A stretch of DNA of 64,000 nucleotides from Caballeronia novacaledonica (GCF_900258035.1 NZ_OGTP01000023.1:1-64000); one strand, 5' to 3'. Positions 52,233 to 61,941 are shown, counted from the first letter of the stretch. Program-made: numbers and translations. The notes: generated by a model not told the origin, from the letters alone.

Positions 52233-53459
52233 TTACGTTTGCGTGCGGGCGTGCGACGCGGTCTCGTTTTCGAAAGCTGCGTGCAATTTAACGGCAAGGG
52301 GTGCGGGATCTTTAGCCACGCGGTGCGGCTGGTACGCCTCGGGCAACGGCTCGAAAATCGATGTAAAGCGCGGCGCGACACCGACCGCCAGCAAGGCGAT
52401 GGCGGGAAACGCGAGCGACAGTCCGCGCACTTCGTCGCCGAATCCGAAGCACGCGTACAGCGGCAGAAGCGGCACGACGGCCGCCAGAAAATAGCGTCGA
52501 TAGCGCCGCGGCGCCGACTTCCACGCCTCGCGGAAGAACACGAAGAGCGGAATCGCGATCAGCAGATTTTGCAGGCTCGGCGTGAACACGCCCTTCGCGA
52601 CGAGATTGTAGAAGCTGAAGTACGAGCCCGGCTTGATCCAGAAGCGCAGATTGTCGAGGATGTGGACTTCGACGAAACCGCCCGCGTTGTGCGCGTAGCC
52701 GCTCATCGCGTACTGGCGGCCGATCACGCAACACGCGAGCTGCAACAACAGCCAGCCGACGCGCCGATTCAGCGCCACGCTCTTGTCGTGCAGAAAGAAC
52801 AGCGCGATCGGCACGAGAAAGAAGGTCTCCTTGTTGAACGACGCGAGCGCGACGAACACGGTGCAGAGAATCATGCGGCGTTTGAGCACGAAGTACATCG
52901 CGCCGAACGCGCCGAGCATTTCCGGAAAGTCGTAGAAATCGCCGCCTTGCTGGAACGTGAGCGGATACACGAAGCTGAACGCCGCCATGAAGGTCAACGC
53001 GGCGCCGAATCGGTAGTCGTGCAATCGCGCGAGCCGATAGACGATCAACAGGATGAAGATCGTCGCGAGCACGGTCGCGAGGTACATCAGGTGATAGGTG
53101 ATCGCGACGACGGGCGTCCAGAGCGCGTCGGGCACACCGTCGAAGTACGCGTGGCGCAGCGAATCGTACTTGCTGATCGAGCGATAGAGCTTGTCGCGGA
53201 CGGGCGGCGCGATCGCCTCGGCGCCGCGCTTCGCGACTTTCGCGAGCGTCGAGCGGTACACGTAAGGTCGCGGCGCCGTGCCGTTCATCATGCCGACGAG
53301 GCTGAACGTCTCCTCGTAGCGCTCGGCACGTTGCGTATCGCGGAAGCCGTATTTCAGCAACACGCTGTTGGTCACGTTGCCCGCGCAGATCAGCAGCATC
53401 ACGAGGACGATGCAAAACCTGCAGAAACCAAGGAGTTTGTTTTTGCTGAACACTTTCAT
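52233..53459 (-). CDS. Polytopic membrane protein, possible glycosyltransferase-like
   Basis: About 408 residues from the ATG at 53459; a TTG at 53519 is also possible. About ten hydrophobic helices and a loop with conserved-looking acidic and aromatic residues (RPYVYRSTLAKVAKRGAEAI, FQQGGDFYDFPEMLGAFGAM, SFNKETFFLVPIALFF). The ..G.D.YD...L....A and NKET patterns recall GT-C/EpsG-like proteins acting on lipid-linked sugars, but I am not certain. No glycan cluster is adjacent. Confidence 0.7.
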   Translation of the reverse strand: MKVFSKNKLLGFCRFCIVLVMLLICAGNVTNSVLLKYGFRDTQRAERYEETFSLVGMMNGTAPRPYVYRSTLAKVAKRGAEAIAPPVRDKLYRSISKYDSLRHAYFDGVPDALWTPVVAITYHLMYLATVLATIFILLIVYRLARLHDYRFGAALTFMAAFSFVYPLTFQQGGDFYDFPEMLGAFGAMYFVLKRRMILCTVFVALASFNKETFFLVPIALFFLHDKSVALNRRVGWLLLQLACCVIGRQYAMSGYAHNAGGFVEVHILDNLRFWIKPGSYFSFYNLVAKGVFTPSLQNLLIAIPLFVFFREAWKSAPRRYRRYFLAAVVPLLPLYACFGFGDEVRGLSLAFPAIALLAVGVAPRFTSIFEPLPEAYQPHRVAKDPAPLAVKLHAAFENETASHARTQT

Positions 53460-53624
53460 TCGACACACCCGGATCGCCGGAACCGGGCGAAACGTCTGGT
53501 AGCCGAACTCGGTCAGCAAGAAGCAGAACGCGCCGCCCGGCGACTAGGAAAACCGGGCATTGTCGATGCTGCCACACGCGCGCAACAGAGCGAAAAATCC
53601 TAAATGTAGGCGCTTCGTCAGATG

Positions 53625-53660
53625 GAAAAACGCCCCGCGCAGCCAAAGCCACGCGGGGCG
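53625..53660 (-). terminator. Terminator after the AAHS transporter gene
   Basis: Nine-base stem CGCCCCGCG/CGCGGGGCG with a 12-base loop, followed on the minus strand by TTTTT. Confidence 0.85.
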
Positions 53661-53682
53661 CCGCCACTGCCGTGTCGTCGAA

Positions 53683-55047
53683 TCAGTGGCCGACCGGTTC
53701 CGTCGACTTGAGATCGCTCACCATCGCCGTCTGCGGGTGCGCGGCCTGCTTGATCAGCAGCGCGATGGCCGAGACGATCCCCGCCACCGCGATCGTCGCG
53801 AAGATGCCGCCGAAGCTGAAGTGCAAGCGCGTCAGTTCGGCGACGAGAAACGATCCCGCGATGCCGCCGAAGCGCCCGATGCCGAGCATCCACGCGACGC
53901 CCGTGCCGCGGCCCTGCGTCGGATAGAACGCCGCGGCCAGCGCGGGCATCGACGATTGCGCGGTGTTCATCAGTACGCCCGCAACGAACACGACGAGCAC
54001 CAGCATGCCGACGTTGCCCGCCGCCTGGCCGATCAGGTACACGCTCACGGCGGTGAGCGCATAGCACGCGGCGATGATGCGGTTCGCGTTGAACTTGTCC
54101 ATCAGCACGCCGCACAGCACCGCGCCGACGCCGCCGAGCGGGAACAGCGCGGAGACGAGCGTCGCTTTCTGCGGCGTCAGCCCGGATTCCTTGAGCAGGA
54201 TCGGCATCCAGTTGATCGACGCATAGAAGATCACGAGGCCCATGAAGTACGCGATCCACAGCATGATCGAGCCGACGATGTACGAACGCGACAGCACCAC
54301 GCTCATGCCGCTCTGCCCTGCCGCGGCGGGCGCGGCTTCGGTCATGAAGAACGAGCCCGCCTGCATGGCGTCGGCCGAGATGCGCGCGAGCGTCGCGCGA
54401 ATCTTCTCGACGGGCTTCGCCTTCGCCACCATGTAGCGCACCGATTCCGGCAGCTTCGCGACGAGCAGCACCGACAGCACGAGCGGCGCGACGCCGCCCA
54501 GCATCAGCACGCTGCGCCAGCCGAAATGCGGGATCATCCACGCCGCGAGAAAGCCGCCGAATGCCGCGCCGAGCGGAAAGCCGCAGAACATCAGATTGAT
54601 GAGCGTCGCGCGGCGGTTGTCGGGGCAGAACTCGCTCATCATCGTGACGGCGTTCGGCATGGCCGCGCCGAGGCCGAGACCGGTGATGAAGCGCAGCGTC
54701 GTCAATTGCGTGATGTCCGCGGAGAACGACGACGCGAGACACGCGACGCCGAAGAGCAGCACCGACGAGAGCAGCATCGCGCGGCGGCCGAGCTTGTCCG
54801 AGAGCGGCCCGGACAGCAGCGCGCCGGCGGCGAGACCGAACAGCGCCGCGCTCAGAACGGGCGCGAGCGCCGGCCGGCTGATGTGCCATTCGTTGACGAG
54901 CGAAGGCGCGATGAAGCCGATCGCGGCGGTATCGAAACCATCCAGCAGCACGATCACGAAGCACATCACGAAGATGAGCCACTGAAACGGCGAAAACGGA
55001 TGATCGTTGATGAACGTCTGTACGTTCACGGCAGGACTTCTACTCAC
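53683..55047 (-). CDS. MFS transporter, aromatic acid:H+ symporter (AAHS) type
   Basis: 454 residues, 12 membrane spans. The AAHS hallmark DGFDTAAIGFIAPSLVNEWH in TM1 and the motif A GPLSDKLGRRAMLL after TM2 are intact. A second motif A-like GVLMDKFNANRII lies in the central loop. Similar to PcaK/BenK/MhpT carriers, so probably imports benzoate-type acids. No catabolic gene is adjacent in the window. Confidence 0.9.
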   Translation of the reverse strand: MSRSPAVNVQTFINDHPFSPFQWLIFVMCFVIVLLDGFDTAAIGFIAPSLVNEWHISRPALAPVLSAALFGLAAGALLSGPLSDKLGRRAMLLSSVLLFGVACLASSFSADITQLTTLRFITGLGLGAAMPNAVTMMSEFCPDNRRATLINLMFCGFPLGAAFGGFLAAWMIPHFGWRSVLMLGGVAPLVLSVLLVAKLPESVRYMVAKAKPVEKIRATLARISADAMQAGSFFMTEAAPAAAGQSGMSVVLSRSYIVGSIMLWIAYFMGLVIFYASINWMPILLKESGLTPQKATLVSALFPLGGVGAVLCGVLMDKFNANRIIAACYALTAVSVYLIGQAAGNVGMLVLVVFVAGVLMNTAQSSMPALAAAFYPTQGRGTGVAWMLGIGRFGGIAGSFLVAELTRLHFSFGGIFATIAVAGIVSAIALLIKQAAHPQTAMVSDLKSTEPVGH

Positions 55048-55219
55048 TTCATTCCCTTTTCAATGATGGGCGCGCGCCTCGCAAGCTCGCATCCCGGAAC
55101 TGAAACCCGCTTCCCGCAAGCGTTCTTGTTGTCGTCGCGCGGGCATCGGCGCAAAAAAGTTCGACAGACGAACACCGATTCTAATAGCGAACACGCGTCC
55201 GAGGGTACTTAAGAAGCTT

Positions 55220-55260
55220 GCGCTTCGTCAACGCGGGCTTACCCGCGTATGACGAAGCGC
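55220..55260. terminator. Long two-part hairpin downstream of phnM
   Basis: GCGCTTCGTCA-ACGCGGG-CTTA-CCCGCGT-A-TGACGAAGCGC: 18 paired bases with a single bulge, 41 bases after the phnM stop. No T run follows, so it may act as an mRNA 3'-end stabiliser or factor-dependent terminator. Confidence 0.75.
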
Positions 55261-55301
55261 TGACGTGTGGCTGTCGGAGGGAGGGAATGAAGCGCCGTGC
55301 G

Positions 55302-56435
55302 TCAGGCCACGCGCCGGCCCGCGCGATAGGTCTCGCGCGGAACCTGCACGCCGTCCACCGCCGCCACGCGCACGAAGTCCGCGCGCAGGCCCGTGGCGAT
55401 GGCGCCGCGATCGGTCAGGCCGGCCGCATGCGCCGGCGACCACGAAACGGTTGCGACCGCGCGCGGCAGCGACCAGCCGGCCTTGCTCACGAGATCGAAC
55501 ACGGCGATCAGGAGACTCGACGGCACGTAGTCCGACGACAAGATGTCGAGCAGCCCTTCGCGCGCCAGTTCGAGCGCCGACACGTTGCCCGAATGCGAGC
55601 CGCCGCGCACCACGTTCGGCGCGCCCATGATCGTCGCGATGCCGTGCTCGCGCGCGGCGCGGGCGGCTTCGAACGTCGTCGGAAATTCGGCGAGCGCGAT
55701 GCCGTCGCGGGCCGCTTCCTCGACGTGCTCGACGAGCGTGTCGTCGTGACTCGCGAGCGAGATGCCCAAGCCCTTGCAACGCCCGACGATATCCGCGCGA
55801 TGCTTGGCGGCATAACGCGCCTGATGATCCGCCAGCTCGGCGAGGATCTGGTTCGTGTGCTCGTCGCTCCACTTGCCGTGGCGCTCCTGATACTTGCGCC
55901 ACTTCTCGTGGTCCTGCCATTGCCGTTGGCCGGGCGTGTGATCCATCACCGAAGCGAGCCTGAACAGCGGATGCGACGAGAGCGAATCGAAGACTTCGAC
56001 GACATCGGTCGTGCCCACTTCGCATCGCAGATGCAGGAAGTGATCGGCGCGCAGCAGATCGCGCTCGACGAACTTGCCGATCGACTTCGCGCATTGCACC
56101 TGAAGCTCGCGGCCACGCACGCCGTCTTCGGGACGCGAGCCGACGCCGAGCGCATCGAACACGGTCGTGATGCCGGCGGACGCCACCTGCGCGTCATGCA
56201 CGATGATCGCCGCTTCGTGATTCCACAGCACGCCCGGACGCGGCGCGAGATGCTTTTCGATGTTGTCCGTATGCAGTTCGACGAAGCCCGGCAAAAGATA
56301 ATCGCCGTCCCAGTCCACGGCTTCGCGCGCCGCCGTATTGCCCGGCGCGATCTCCGCGATGCGTCCGTCCTCGACACGCGCGGTGCCCGTGAACTCCTCG
56401 TCGCGCGTCACGATGCGCGCATTTTTGATCAGCAT
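55302..56435 (-). CDS. phnM: PhnM, alpha-D-ribose 1-methylphosphonate 5-triphosphate diphosphatase
   Basis: 377 residues, amidohydrolase fold. Metal ligands in LPGFVELHTDNIEKHLAPRP (HxD variant of HxH), later GISLASHDDTLVEHVEEA and a final Asp region SSDYVPSSLL. Removes pyrophosphate from RPnTP after PhnGHIL has built it. Starts seven bases before the phnL stop, so translation is coupled. Last gene of the minus-strand phn operon. Confidence 0.95.
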   Translation of the reverse strand: MLIKNARIVTRDEEFTGTARVEDGRIAEIAPGNTAAREAVDWDGDYLLPGFVELHTDNIEKHLAPRPGVLWNHEAAIIVHDAQVASAGITTVFDALGVGSRPEDGVRGRELQVQCAKSIGKFVERDLLRADHFLHLRCEVGTTDVVEVFDSLSSHPLFRLASVMDHTPGQRQWQDHEKWRKYQERHGKWSDEHTNQILAELADHQARYAAKHRADIVGRCKGLGISLASHDDTLVEHVEEAARDGIALAEFPTTFEAARAAREHGIATIMGAPNVVRGGSHSGNVSALELAREGLLDILSSDYVPSSLLIAVFDLVSKAGWSLPRAVATVSWSPAHAAGLTDRGAIATGLRADFVRVAAVDGVQVPRETYRAGRRVA

Positions 56436-57196
56436 GTCTGCAACACTCCGGAATCGGTTTGAACGGATGCGCCGTTGACGCTCGCGAGCCGCACGATGCG
56501 CGTCGCGACGCGCTCGCGCGTGTCCTCGTCATGAAAGATGCCGACGATCGCCGCGCCTTTCTCGCGCGCCTCGACGATCAGATCGGCGACCACGTCGCGG
56601 TTCTCGGCATCGAGCGACGCGGTGGGTTCGTCGAGCAGAAGCAGCGGATGCGCCGCGATCAACCCGCGCGCAATATTCACGCGCTGCTGCTCGCCGCCCG
56701 AGAACGTCGCGGGCGCGAGCGTCCACAGACGTCGCGGCACATTGAGGCGTTCGAGCAGGACGCTCGCGCGAGTGCGCGCCTCGTCTTCGTCCACGCCGCG
56801 CGACACGAGCGGCTCCGCGACGAGATCGAGCGACGACACACGCGGAATCGCGCGCAGAAACTGGCTGACGTAGCCCATCGTCGTATTGCGCAGGCGGATG
56901 ATCTCGTGCGGCGCGGCTTCGGTCAGCACGACGTGACGCGCGGCACGGCTGTCGTCGCGAATCGCGATGGTGCCGCGCGTCGCGAGATAGTTGCCGTACA
57001 TACAGCGCAGAAACGTACTCTTGCCCGCGCCGGATGCGCCCGCGAGCACGACACACTCGCCGCGCTCGACATCGAGCGAAACCCCCGACAGCGCCGCGAT
57101 ACGCACGCCGCCCTGCTGATGCAGCGTGAAGGTCTTTTCGATGCCGCGCGCCTGCAGCATCAGTTTGTCGTTCGTGACAAAGGCATTCATGGTCAT
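56429..57196 (-). CDS. phnL: PhnL, ABC-type ATPase of the C-P lyase system
   Basis: 255 residues from the ATG at 57196 (GTG at 57205 and ATG at 57190 are alternatives). Walker A GASGAGKST, signature FSGGEQQRVNIARGL, Walker B LLLLDEPTASLD, switch His in IFHDED. Needed with PhnGHI for coupling ATP to the phosphonate in ribose addition. No membrane partner, as expected for the family. Confidence 0.95.
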   Translation of the reverse strand: MTMNAFVTNDKLMLQARGIEKTFTLHQQGGVRIAALSGVSLDVERGECVVLAGASGAGKSTFLRCMYGNYLATRGTIAIRDDSRAARHVVLTEAAPHEIIRLRNTTMGYVSQFLRAIPRVSSLDLVAEPLVSRGVDEDEARTRASVLLERLNVPRRLWTLAPATFSGGEQQRVNIARGLIAAHPLLLLDEPTASLDAENRDVVADLIVEAREKGAAIVGIFHDEDTRERVATRIVRLASVNGASVQTDSGVLQTC

Positions 57197-57206
57197 GTCT
57201 CGCACC

Positions 57207-57977
57207 TCAAACGGGCAGCACGGACGCGACGAGCGTCTGTGTATAAGGATGTTGCGGATCGTCGAGCACCTGGTCCGTGAGACCGCTCTCGACGACGCGC
57301 CCGTCCTTCATCACCATCAGCCGATGCGCGAGCAGACGCGCCACGCCGATATCGTGCGTGACGATCACGGCGGCCAGATGCAGCTTGCTCGTCAACGTGC
57401 GCAGCAGATCGAGCAGACGCGCCTGCACGGATACATCGAGGCCGGCGGTCGGCTCGTCCATGAACACGAGGCGCGGACCCGTCACCAGATTACGCGCGAT
57501 CTGCAGGCGCTGTTGCATGCCGCCCGAAAACGCCGAAGGCAATTCGTCGATGCGCGCCGCATCCAGTTCGACGCGGCTCATCCAGTCGGCGGCCGTATCG
57601 CGCAGGCGGCCATAGTGGCGCGCGCCGATCGCCATCAACGGCTCGCCGATGTTCGCGCCCGCCGATACGTTGCGGCGCAGGCCGTCGCGTGCGTTCTGAT
57701 GCACGAAGCCCCATTCGGTGCGAGACAGAAGCCGCTTGCGTGCTTCGGCGAGCGTCAGGAGATCGAGCGCTTCGCCTTCGCGCGTGGTGTACGTGAGCGC
57801 GCCGCCGTCGATCTCGCTGCGCAACGCGAGCGCATTCAGCAAGGTCGATTTCCCCGAGCCCGATTCGCCGACGATGCACAGCACTTCGCCCGGATACACG
57901 TCGAGATCGACATCGACACAACCGCCGCGTCCGTCATAACGCTTCGTCAGGCGCGTCGCTTTCAGCAGTGCGTTCAT
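57207..57977 (-). CDS. phnK: PhnK, ABC-type ATPase of the C-P lyase core complex
   Basis: 256 residues. Walker A GESGSGKSTL, signature FSGGMQQRLQIARNL, Walker B LVFMDEPTAGLD, switch VTHDIG. PhnK docks on PhnJ in the lyase core. Overlaps the phnJ stop by four bases (ATGA), typical of coupled translation. Confidence 0.95.
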   Translation of the reverse strand: MNALLKATRLTKRYDGRGGCVDVDLDVYPGEVLCIVGESGSGKSTLLNALALRSEIDGGALTYTTREGEALDLLTLAEARKRLLSRTEWGFVHQNARDGLRRNVSAGANIGEPLMAIGARHYGRLRDTAADWMSRVELDAARIDELPSAFSGGMQQRLQIARNLVTGPRLVFMDEPTAGLDVSVQARLLDLLRTLTSKLHLAAVIVTHDIGVARLLAHRLMVMKDGRVVESGLTDQVLDDPQHPYTQTLVASVLPV

Positions 57978-58828
57978 TGCGACACCTCTTCATCGCCGCG
58001 ACGGCTGTGGCAGTAATCGCTGTCGGAGCAGACGAACATGCGCGTGCCCTGATCGTCGACGATCATTTCGTCGAGAAAGCTTTCGTGCGAACCGCACAGC
58101 GCACACGCGTGCTCCCACTTCTGCACGCTGAACGGATGATCCTCGAAGTCCAGGCTTTTCACCTTCGTATAAGGCGGAATCGCGTAGATGCGCCGTTCGC
58201 GGCCCGCGCCGAAAAGCTGCAATGCGGGATTCATGTGCATCTTCGGATTGTCGAACTTCGGGATCGGCGAAGGCGACGTCAGATAGCGGTCGTTCACGAG
58301 CACCGGATAATCGTAGGTTGTCGCGATGCTGCCGTGCTGCACGATATCCTCATAATATTTCACGTTGATGAGGCCGTAGTCCGCGAGCGCGTGCAGCTTT
58401 CTGCACTCCGTCACGCGCGGTTCGAGCCGGAACAGCGGCTCGGGCATCGGCACCTGATAAACGATGATCTGCTTGTCCGTGAGCGGCGTCTCCGGAATAC
58501 GGTGACGCGTCTGCACGATGCTTGTATCCGCAGTGCGCGTGGTGGTCGCCACGCCCGCGGTGCGCGCGAAGAAGCGGCGAATGTTCACCGCGTTGGTGGT
58601 TTCATCGGAGCCCTGATCGATGACCTTCAGCGTGTCGCTTTCACCGATGATCGCCGACGTGACCTGCAAGCCGCCGGTGCCCCATCCGTACGGAAGCGGC
58701 ATTTCGCGCGACGCGAACGGCACCTGATAACCCGGCACCGCCACCGCCTTGAGCAGCGCGCGGCGAATCATGCGTTTGGTCTGCTCGTCGAGATACGCGA
58801 AGTTATAGCCTTCGGTGAGTGCGTTCAT
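57974..58828 (-). CDS. phnJ: PhnJ, carbon-phosphorus lyase (radical SAM)
   Basis: 284 residues. Four-cysteine arrangement CALC-X21-C-X5-C (Cys242, Cys245, Cys267, Cys273) matches the unusual iron-sulfur/radical-SAM site of PhnJ, including the residue that forms the thiyl radical. Also YGWGTGGLQVTSAIIG and DQGSDETTNAVNIRRFF, highly conserved in the family. Cleaves the C-P bond of ribosyl-1-methylphosphonate 5-phosphate. Overlaps phnI and phnK by four bases each. Confidence 0.97.
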   Translation of the reverse strand: MNALTEGYNFAYLDEQTKRMIRRALLKAVAVPGYQVPFASREMPLPYGWGTGGLQVTSAIIGESDTLKVIDQGSDETTNAVNIRRFFARTAGVATTTRTADTSIVQTRHRIPETPLTDKQIIVYQVPMPEPLFRLEPRVTECRKLHALADYGLINVKYYEDIVQHGSIATTYDYPVLVNDRYLTSPSPIPKFDNPKMHMNPALQLFGAGRERRIYAIPPYTKVKSLDFEDHPFSVQKWEHACALCGSHESFLDEMIVDDQGTRMFVCSDSDYCHSRRGDEEVSQ

Positions 58829-59925
58829 GCCGCATTCTCCTTGTTGTCATCCGCGCCATGCGCCGCGCGCAGCCGGCGAAGCAGTTCCAGCTCGGATTGA
58901 AAATCGACGTAATGCGGCAATTTCAGGTGTTGCACGAAACCGGACGCTTCGACGTTATCGCTGTGATACAGCACGAATTCGGGATCCTGCGTGGGCGAAC
59001 CCACGGTTTCGCCCAGTTCCTCCGCACGCAATGCGCGATCCACGAGCGCCATCGCCATCGCCTTGCGTTCGGAATGGCCGAAGGCGAGACCATAGCCTTG
59101 CGTGAAGGTCGGCGGCACGTCGCCGCTGCCGGCGAACTGGTTGATCATCTGACATTCGGTCACGTCGATCTGGCCGATCTCGACCGCAAAGCCGAGTTCC
59201 TCGATCACCATCTCGACCGCCACTTCACCGTGACGAATCTCGCCCGCGAACGGATGGCTGTGCGCATAGCCGCGCTGCGTCGCATAGCCGACCGCGAGCA
59301 GAAAGCCTTCGTCGCCGCGCGCGAGATTTTGCAGGCGCGTCGAGCGATCGGCGGGAAACGACAGCGGCTCGCGCGACAGATCGCCCGGCGGCGGAGCATC
59401 CTCGTGCGCCCGCTCCTGCTCGATCAGTCCTTCCTTGTCGAGCATCGACAACACGCGCGGCATCGCGCTTTCGTCGGGCAACTTAGCGGCGATAGTTGCA
59501 TCGCTAACTTGTTCGCCTTCGGCGAGCAAGGTGAAATCGAGCAGACGCTGTGTGTAATCGTAGGTGCCGCCCAGCATCTGGCCGCCGGGAATGTCCTTGA
59601 ACGCCGCCGAGATGCGGCGCTCGACGCACATCGCTTCCGTATCGATCGGCAGCGTGTAGCCGAAGCGCGGCAGTGTCGTGCGATACGCGCGCAGCAGGAA
59701 GATCGCTTCGACGAGATCGCCCGCCGCCTGCTTGATCGCGAGCGCAGCGAGGTCTTCGTCGTAGACGGAGCCTTCGGTCATCACGCGCGCGACGGCAAGA
59801 CGCATCTGCTCGCGAATCTGCGCGACGGAAAGCTCGGGCACGGCGACGTCGCCGCGGCGCTTCTTCGCGAGCACGTCCCATGAACGTTCGATGGCGCGTT
59901 CGCCACCCTTGACCGCGACGTACAT
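58825..59925 (-). CDS. phnI: PhnI, purine nucleosidase-like core subunit of C-P lyase
   Basis: 366 residues from MYVAVKGGE at 59925; the longer upstream frame is the phnH shadow. Conserved YTLPIDTEAMCVERRISAAF, GGTYDYTQRLLDFTL, RGYAHSHPFAGEIRHGEV and GYGLAFGHSERKAMAMALVD. With PhnGHL, replaces adenine of ATP by phosphonate. The start overlaps the phnH stop by one base (TGATG). Confidence 0.96.
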   Translation of the reverse strand: MYVAVKGGERAIERSWDVLAKKRRGDVAVPELSVAQIREQMRLAVARVMTEGSVYDEDLAALAIKQAAGDLVEAIFLLRAYRTTLPRFGYTLPIDTEAMCVERRISAAFKDIPGGQMLGGTYDYTQRLLDFTLLAEGEQVSDATIAAKLPDESAMPRVLSMLDKEGLIEQERAHEDAPPPGDLSREPLSFPADRSTRLQNLARGDEGFLLAVGYATQRGYAHSHPFAGEIRHGEVAVEMVIEELGFAVEIGQIDVTECQMINQFAGSGDVPPTFTQGYGLAFGHSERKAMAMALVDRALRAEELGETVGSPTQDPEFVLYHSDNVEASGFVQHLKLPHYVDFQSELELLRRLRAAHGADDNKENAA

Positions 59926-60548
59926 CAGTTCACCTCCACGTGCGTCGTGCGCGGCAGGCCGACGAGCGAGCCGCCCGCGACGAAGTAGCAATCGATGCCG
60001 CAGGGAAAGAGCGCGGTGAGCGCCGCGCGCTCGCGCCAGAATTCGCGCGACAGACCCGCGATGCCGACCGTGCGCGTCTCGGCGATGCCGGGACCGCTCC
60101 ACACGAGCGGCTCGCCTTCGGTCAGCGAGGGCACGCGGATGAACAACGTGGCCGAATCCTCGGGCGACTCGGGATCGCCGTGCGAGAACGCATCGAGCGA
60201 AGGCATGTCGCGCGCATCGTCGATATAGGCGAACGCGGCCGCGCGGCGATCGCGCGTCAGGGTCGCGCTTGCATGGAAGCGCAGCGCGTCGCCGAGCACG
60301 TCGTCTTCACGTTCGATGAAAACCGGCGTCGAATAATCTGTCAGCGCGAGCAGCGACGCGAACGCGGCGAGCGGCACGCGTGCCGCGAGCGCATCGCGCA
60401 TGGCGTGATTATTCGGCAGCGCGGCATCGATCGCGACGATGCTGCCCGGACGCGACAGCGCATCGAGCAACGCGCGGAACACGCGCTGCGCGTCGTGCAC
60501 CGTGTCGTTGAAACCGGGCACGAGCCGGGTCATGTCGATTCTCATCAT
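59925..60548 (-). CDS. phnH: PhnH, C-P lyase core subunit
   Basis: 207 residues. Opens MTRLVPGFNDTVHDAQRVFR ALLDALSRPGS, the family signature, with GIDCYFVAGGSLVGLPRTTH near the C-terminus. Structural subunit of the PhnGHIJ core. Overlaps phnG by four bases. Confidence 0.95.
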   Translation of the reverse strand: MMRIDMTRLVPGFNDTVHDAQRVFRALLDALSRPGSIVAIDAALPNNHAMRDALAARVPLAAFASLLALTDYSTPVFIEREDDVLGDALRFHASATLTRDRRAAAFAYIDDARDMPSLDAFSHGDPESPEDSATLFIRVPSLTEGEPLVWSGPGIAETRTVGIAGLSREFWRERAALTALFPCGIDCYFVAGGSLVGLPRTTHVEVN

Positions 60549-61021
60549 TCGCCTCTCACCATCGTGAAAAATTCGACCTTGGTCGCCGCCGCTTCCGCTT
60601 CCTTGCGACGCCGCTCTTCAGCGATGCGCGCGGCCAGCGGCTCGATTAGTTGCGTCTGCAACTTGTCGGCGTAGCGCGGCATCTGCAGGAGCGCATCGGC
60701 GAGCGCGGCGAGCGTCGCGCGCTCCTTGTCGCGGCCCATGTGCACGGCGACGCCGACCGGCGCGCTGCCGTCACCGGTACGCAGCCGCAGCGTGGCGCGC
60801 GTGACGGTGGTTTCGCCGAGATTGAACGCATCGCCCGTGCCGCCGATGCGCCCGCGCACCATCGCGAGCCCGATGTCCGGCGCGCGCAGCCACTCGTATT
60901 CGGGCGCCTTCGCGCCTTCGAGCGCGGCGTCGAGCGCCTGTTTCAGCGCATCGCACGGCGTGCGTGCGAGCACCGCCATCCATTCGCGGCGGCCCCAGGC
61001 GTTCTGCATTGAATTACTCAT
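60545..61021 (-). CDS. phnG: PhnG, C-P lyase core subunit
   Basis: 158 residues. RREWMAVLARTPCDALKQAL and EYEWLRAPDIGLAMVRGRIG GTGDAFNLGE are diagnostic. First gene of the minus-strand phnGHIJKLM operon; promoter in the 160-base divergent gap with phnF. Confidence 0.95.
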   Translation of the reverse strand: MSNSMQNAWGRREWMAVLARTPCDALKQALDAALEGAKAPEYEWLRAPDIGLAMVRGRIGGTGDAFNLGETTVTRATLRLRTGDGSAPVGVAVHMGRDKERATLAALADALLQMPRYADKLQTQLIEPLAARIAEERRRKEAEAAATKVEFFTMVRGE

Positions 61022-61080
61022 CGCTTTCCCTATGTCTGGAAGGATCCGGTTGTCGTATGGTACTCGTCGTTTGATCTAGT

Positions 61081-61090
61081 CGTCTAGACG
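61081..61090. promoter_or_regulatory. Palindrome in the phnG-phnF gap, candidate PhnF operator
   Basis: CGTCTAGACG is a perfect ten-base palindrome flanked by further half-site-like TCTAG and CGT motifs (ATCTAGTCGTCTAGACGTTTGG). GntR/UTRA regulators favour GTCTAGAC-like operators. Position between the divergent operons fits PhnF control of both. Confidence 0.65.
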
Positions 61091-61182
61091 TTTGGTCGTG
61101 TAGTGAGGCTTTCACATTTCCATCACGAGTTGCGCACTACAATCCAGAGAACGATATTCAAACCGACAGGAATGACAGCGCA

Positions 61183-61941
61183 ATGACATCGAACGAAAAC
61201 GCCGCGCCAGGACATGCGGTCGAGCGCGGCGCCGGGGTCGCGGTCTGGCGGCAGATCGAGCAGATTCTCGCCGCCGAGATCGCCGCGAAGAGCTTCGGGG
61301 ACGAAGGCCGTCTGCCGAGCGAGGCCGAGCTCGCCAAGCGCTTCGACGTGAATCGTCATACGGTGCGCCGCGCGATGCTGCGGCTCGCCGCGACGGGCCT
61401 CGTCAGCGTCGAGCAGGGACGTGGCACGTTCGTGCAGCCGGGCGCGATCGACTATCAGATCGGACGCCGCACGCGTTTCACCGAGAATCTGCGCCGCCAG
61501 AAGCACACGTCGGCGGGCGTCGTGCTGAGCTCCGAGCGCGTGAAGGCCGATCCGACCGTCGCGAAGGCGCTCGGCGTGCGCGCGGGCACGCTCGTCTATC
61601 AGATCGAGACGCGCCACGATTCCGACGGCATCCCGATGACCTACGCGCGCAACTGGTATCCGGCGGCGCGCTTCAACGAGCTGCCCGCGGCGATCGAAGC
61701 GGCGGGCGGCATCAGCGCCGCGCTGGAAACGTTCGGCGTGAAGGACTACACGCGCAAATGGAGCCGCATCGGCAGCGTGCTGCCTTCGTCGGACGTGGCG
61801 CGGCGCTTGCAGATCAATCGCCAGCAGCCGGTGCTGTGGGTCGAGAACGTCGATGTCGACGAAGAAGGCGTGCCGGTCAAGTACGGCATCACGCATTTCG
61901 CGGCGGACCGCGTGCAATTGATGGTCGAGCACGATCTATGA
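61183..61941 (+). CDS. phnF: PhnF, GntR/HutC-type regulator of phosphonate use
   Basis: 252 residues. N-terminal winged HTH (VWRQIEQILAAEIAAKSFGD, RLPSEAELAKRFDVNRHTVR, RAMLRLAATGLVSVEQGRGT) and C-terminal UTRA ligand-binding domain from about 95 (VVLSSERVKADPTVAKALGV, YQIETRHDSDGIPMTYARNW). Likely represses phn genes until phosphonate or phosphate starvation. Overlaps the next gene by four bases. Confidence 0.94.
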   Translation: MTSNENAAPGHAVERGAGVAVWRQIEQILAAEIAAKSFGDEGRLPSEAELAKRFDVNRHTVRRAMLRLAATGLVSVEQGRGTFVQPGAIDYQIGRRTRFTENLRRQKHTSAGVVLSSERVKADPTVAKALGVRAGTLVYQIETRHDSDGIPMTYARNWYPAARFNELPAAIEAAGGISAALETFGVKDYTRKWSRIGSVLPSSDVARRLQINRQQPVLWVENVDVDEEGVPVKYGITHFAADRVQLMVEHDL

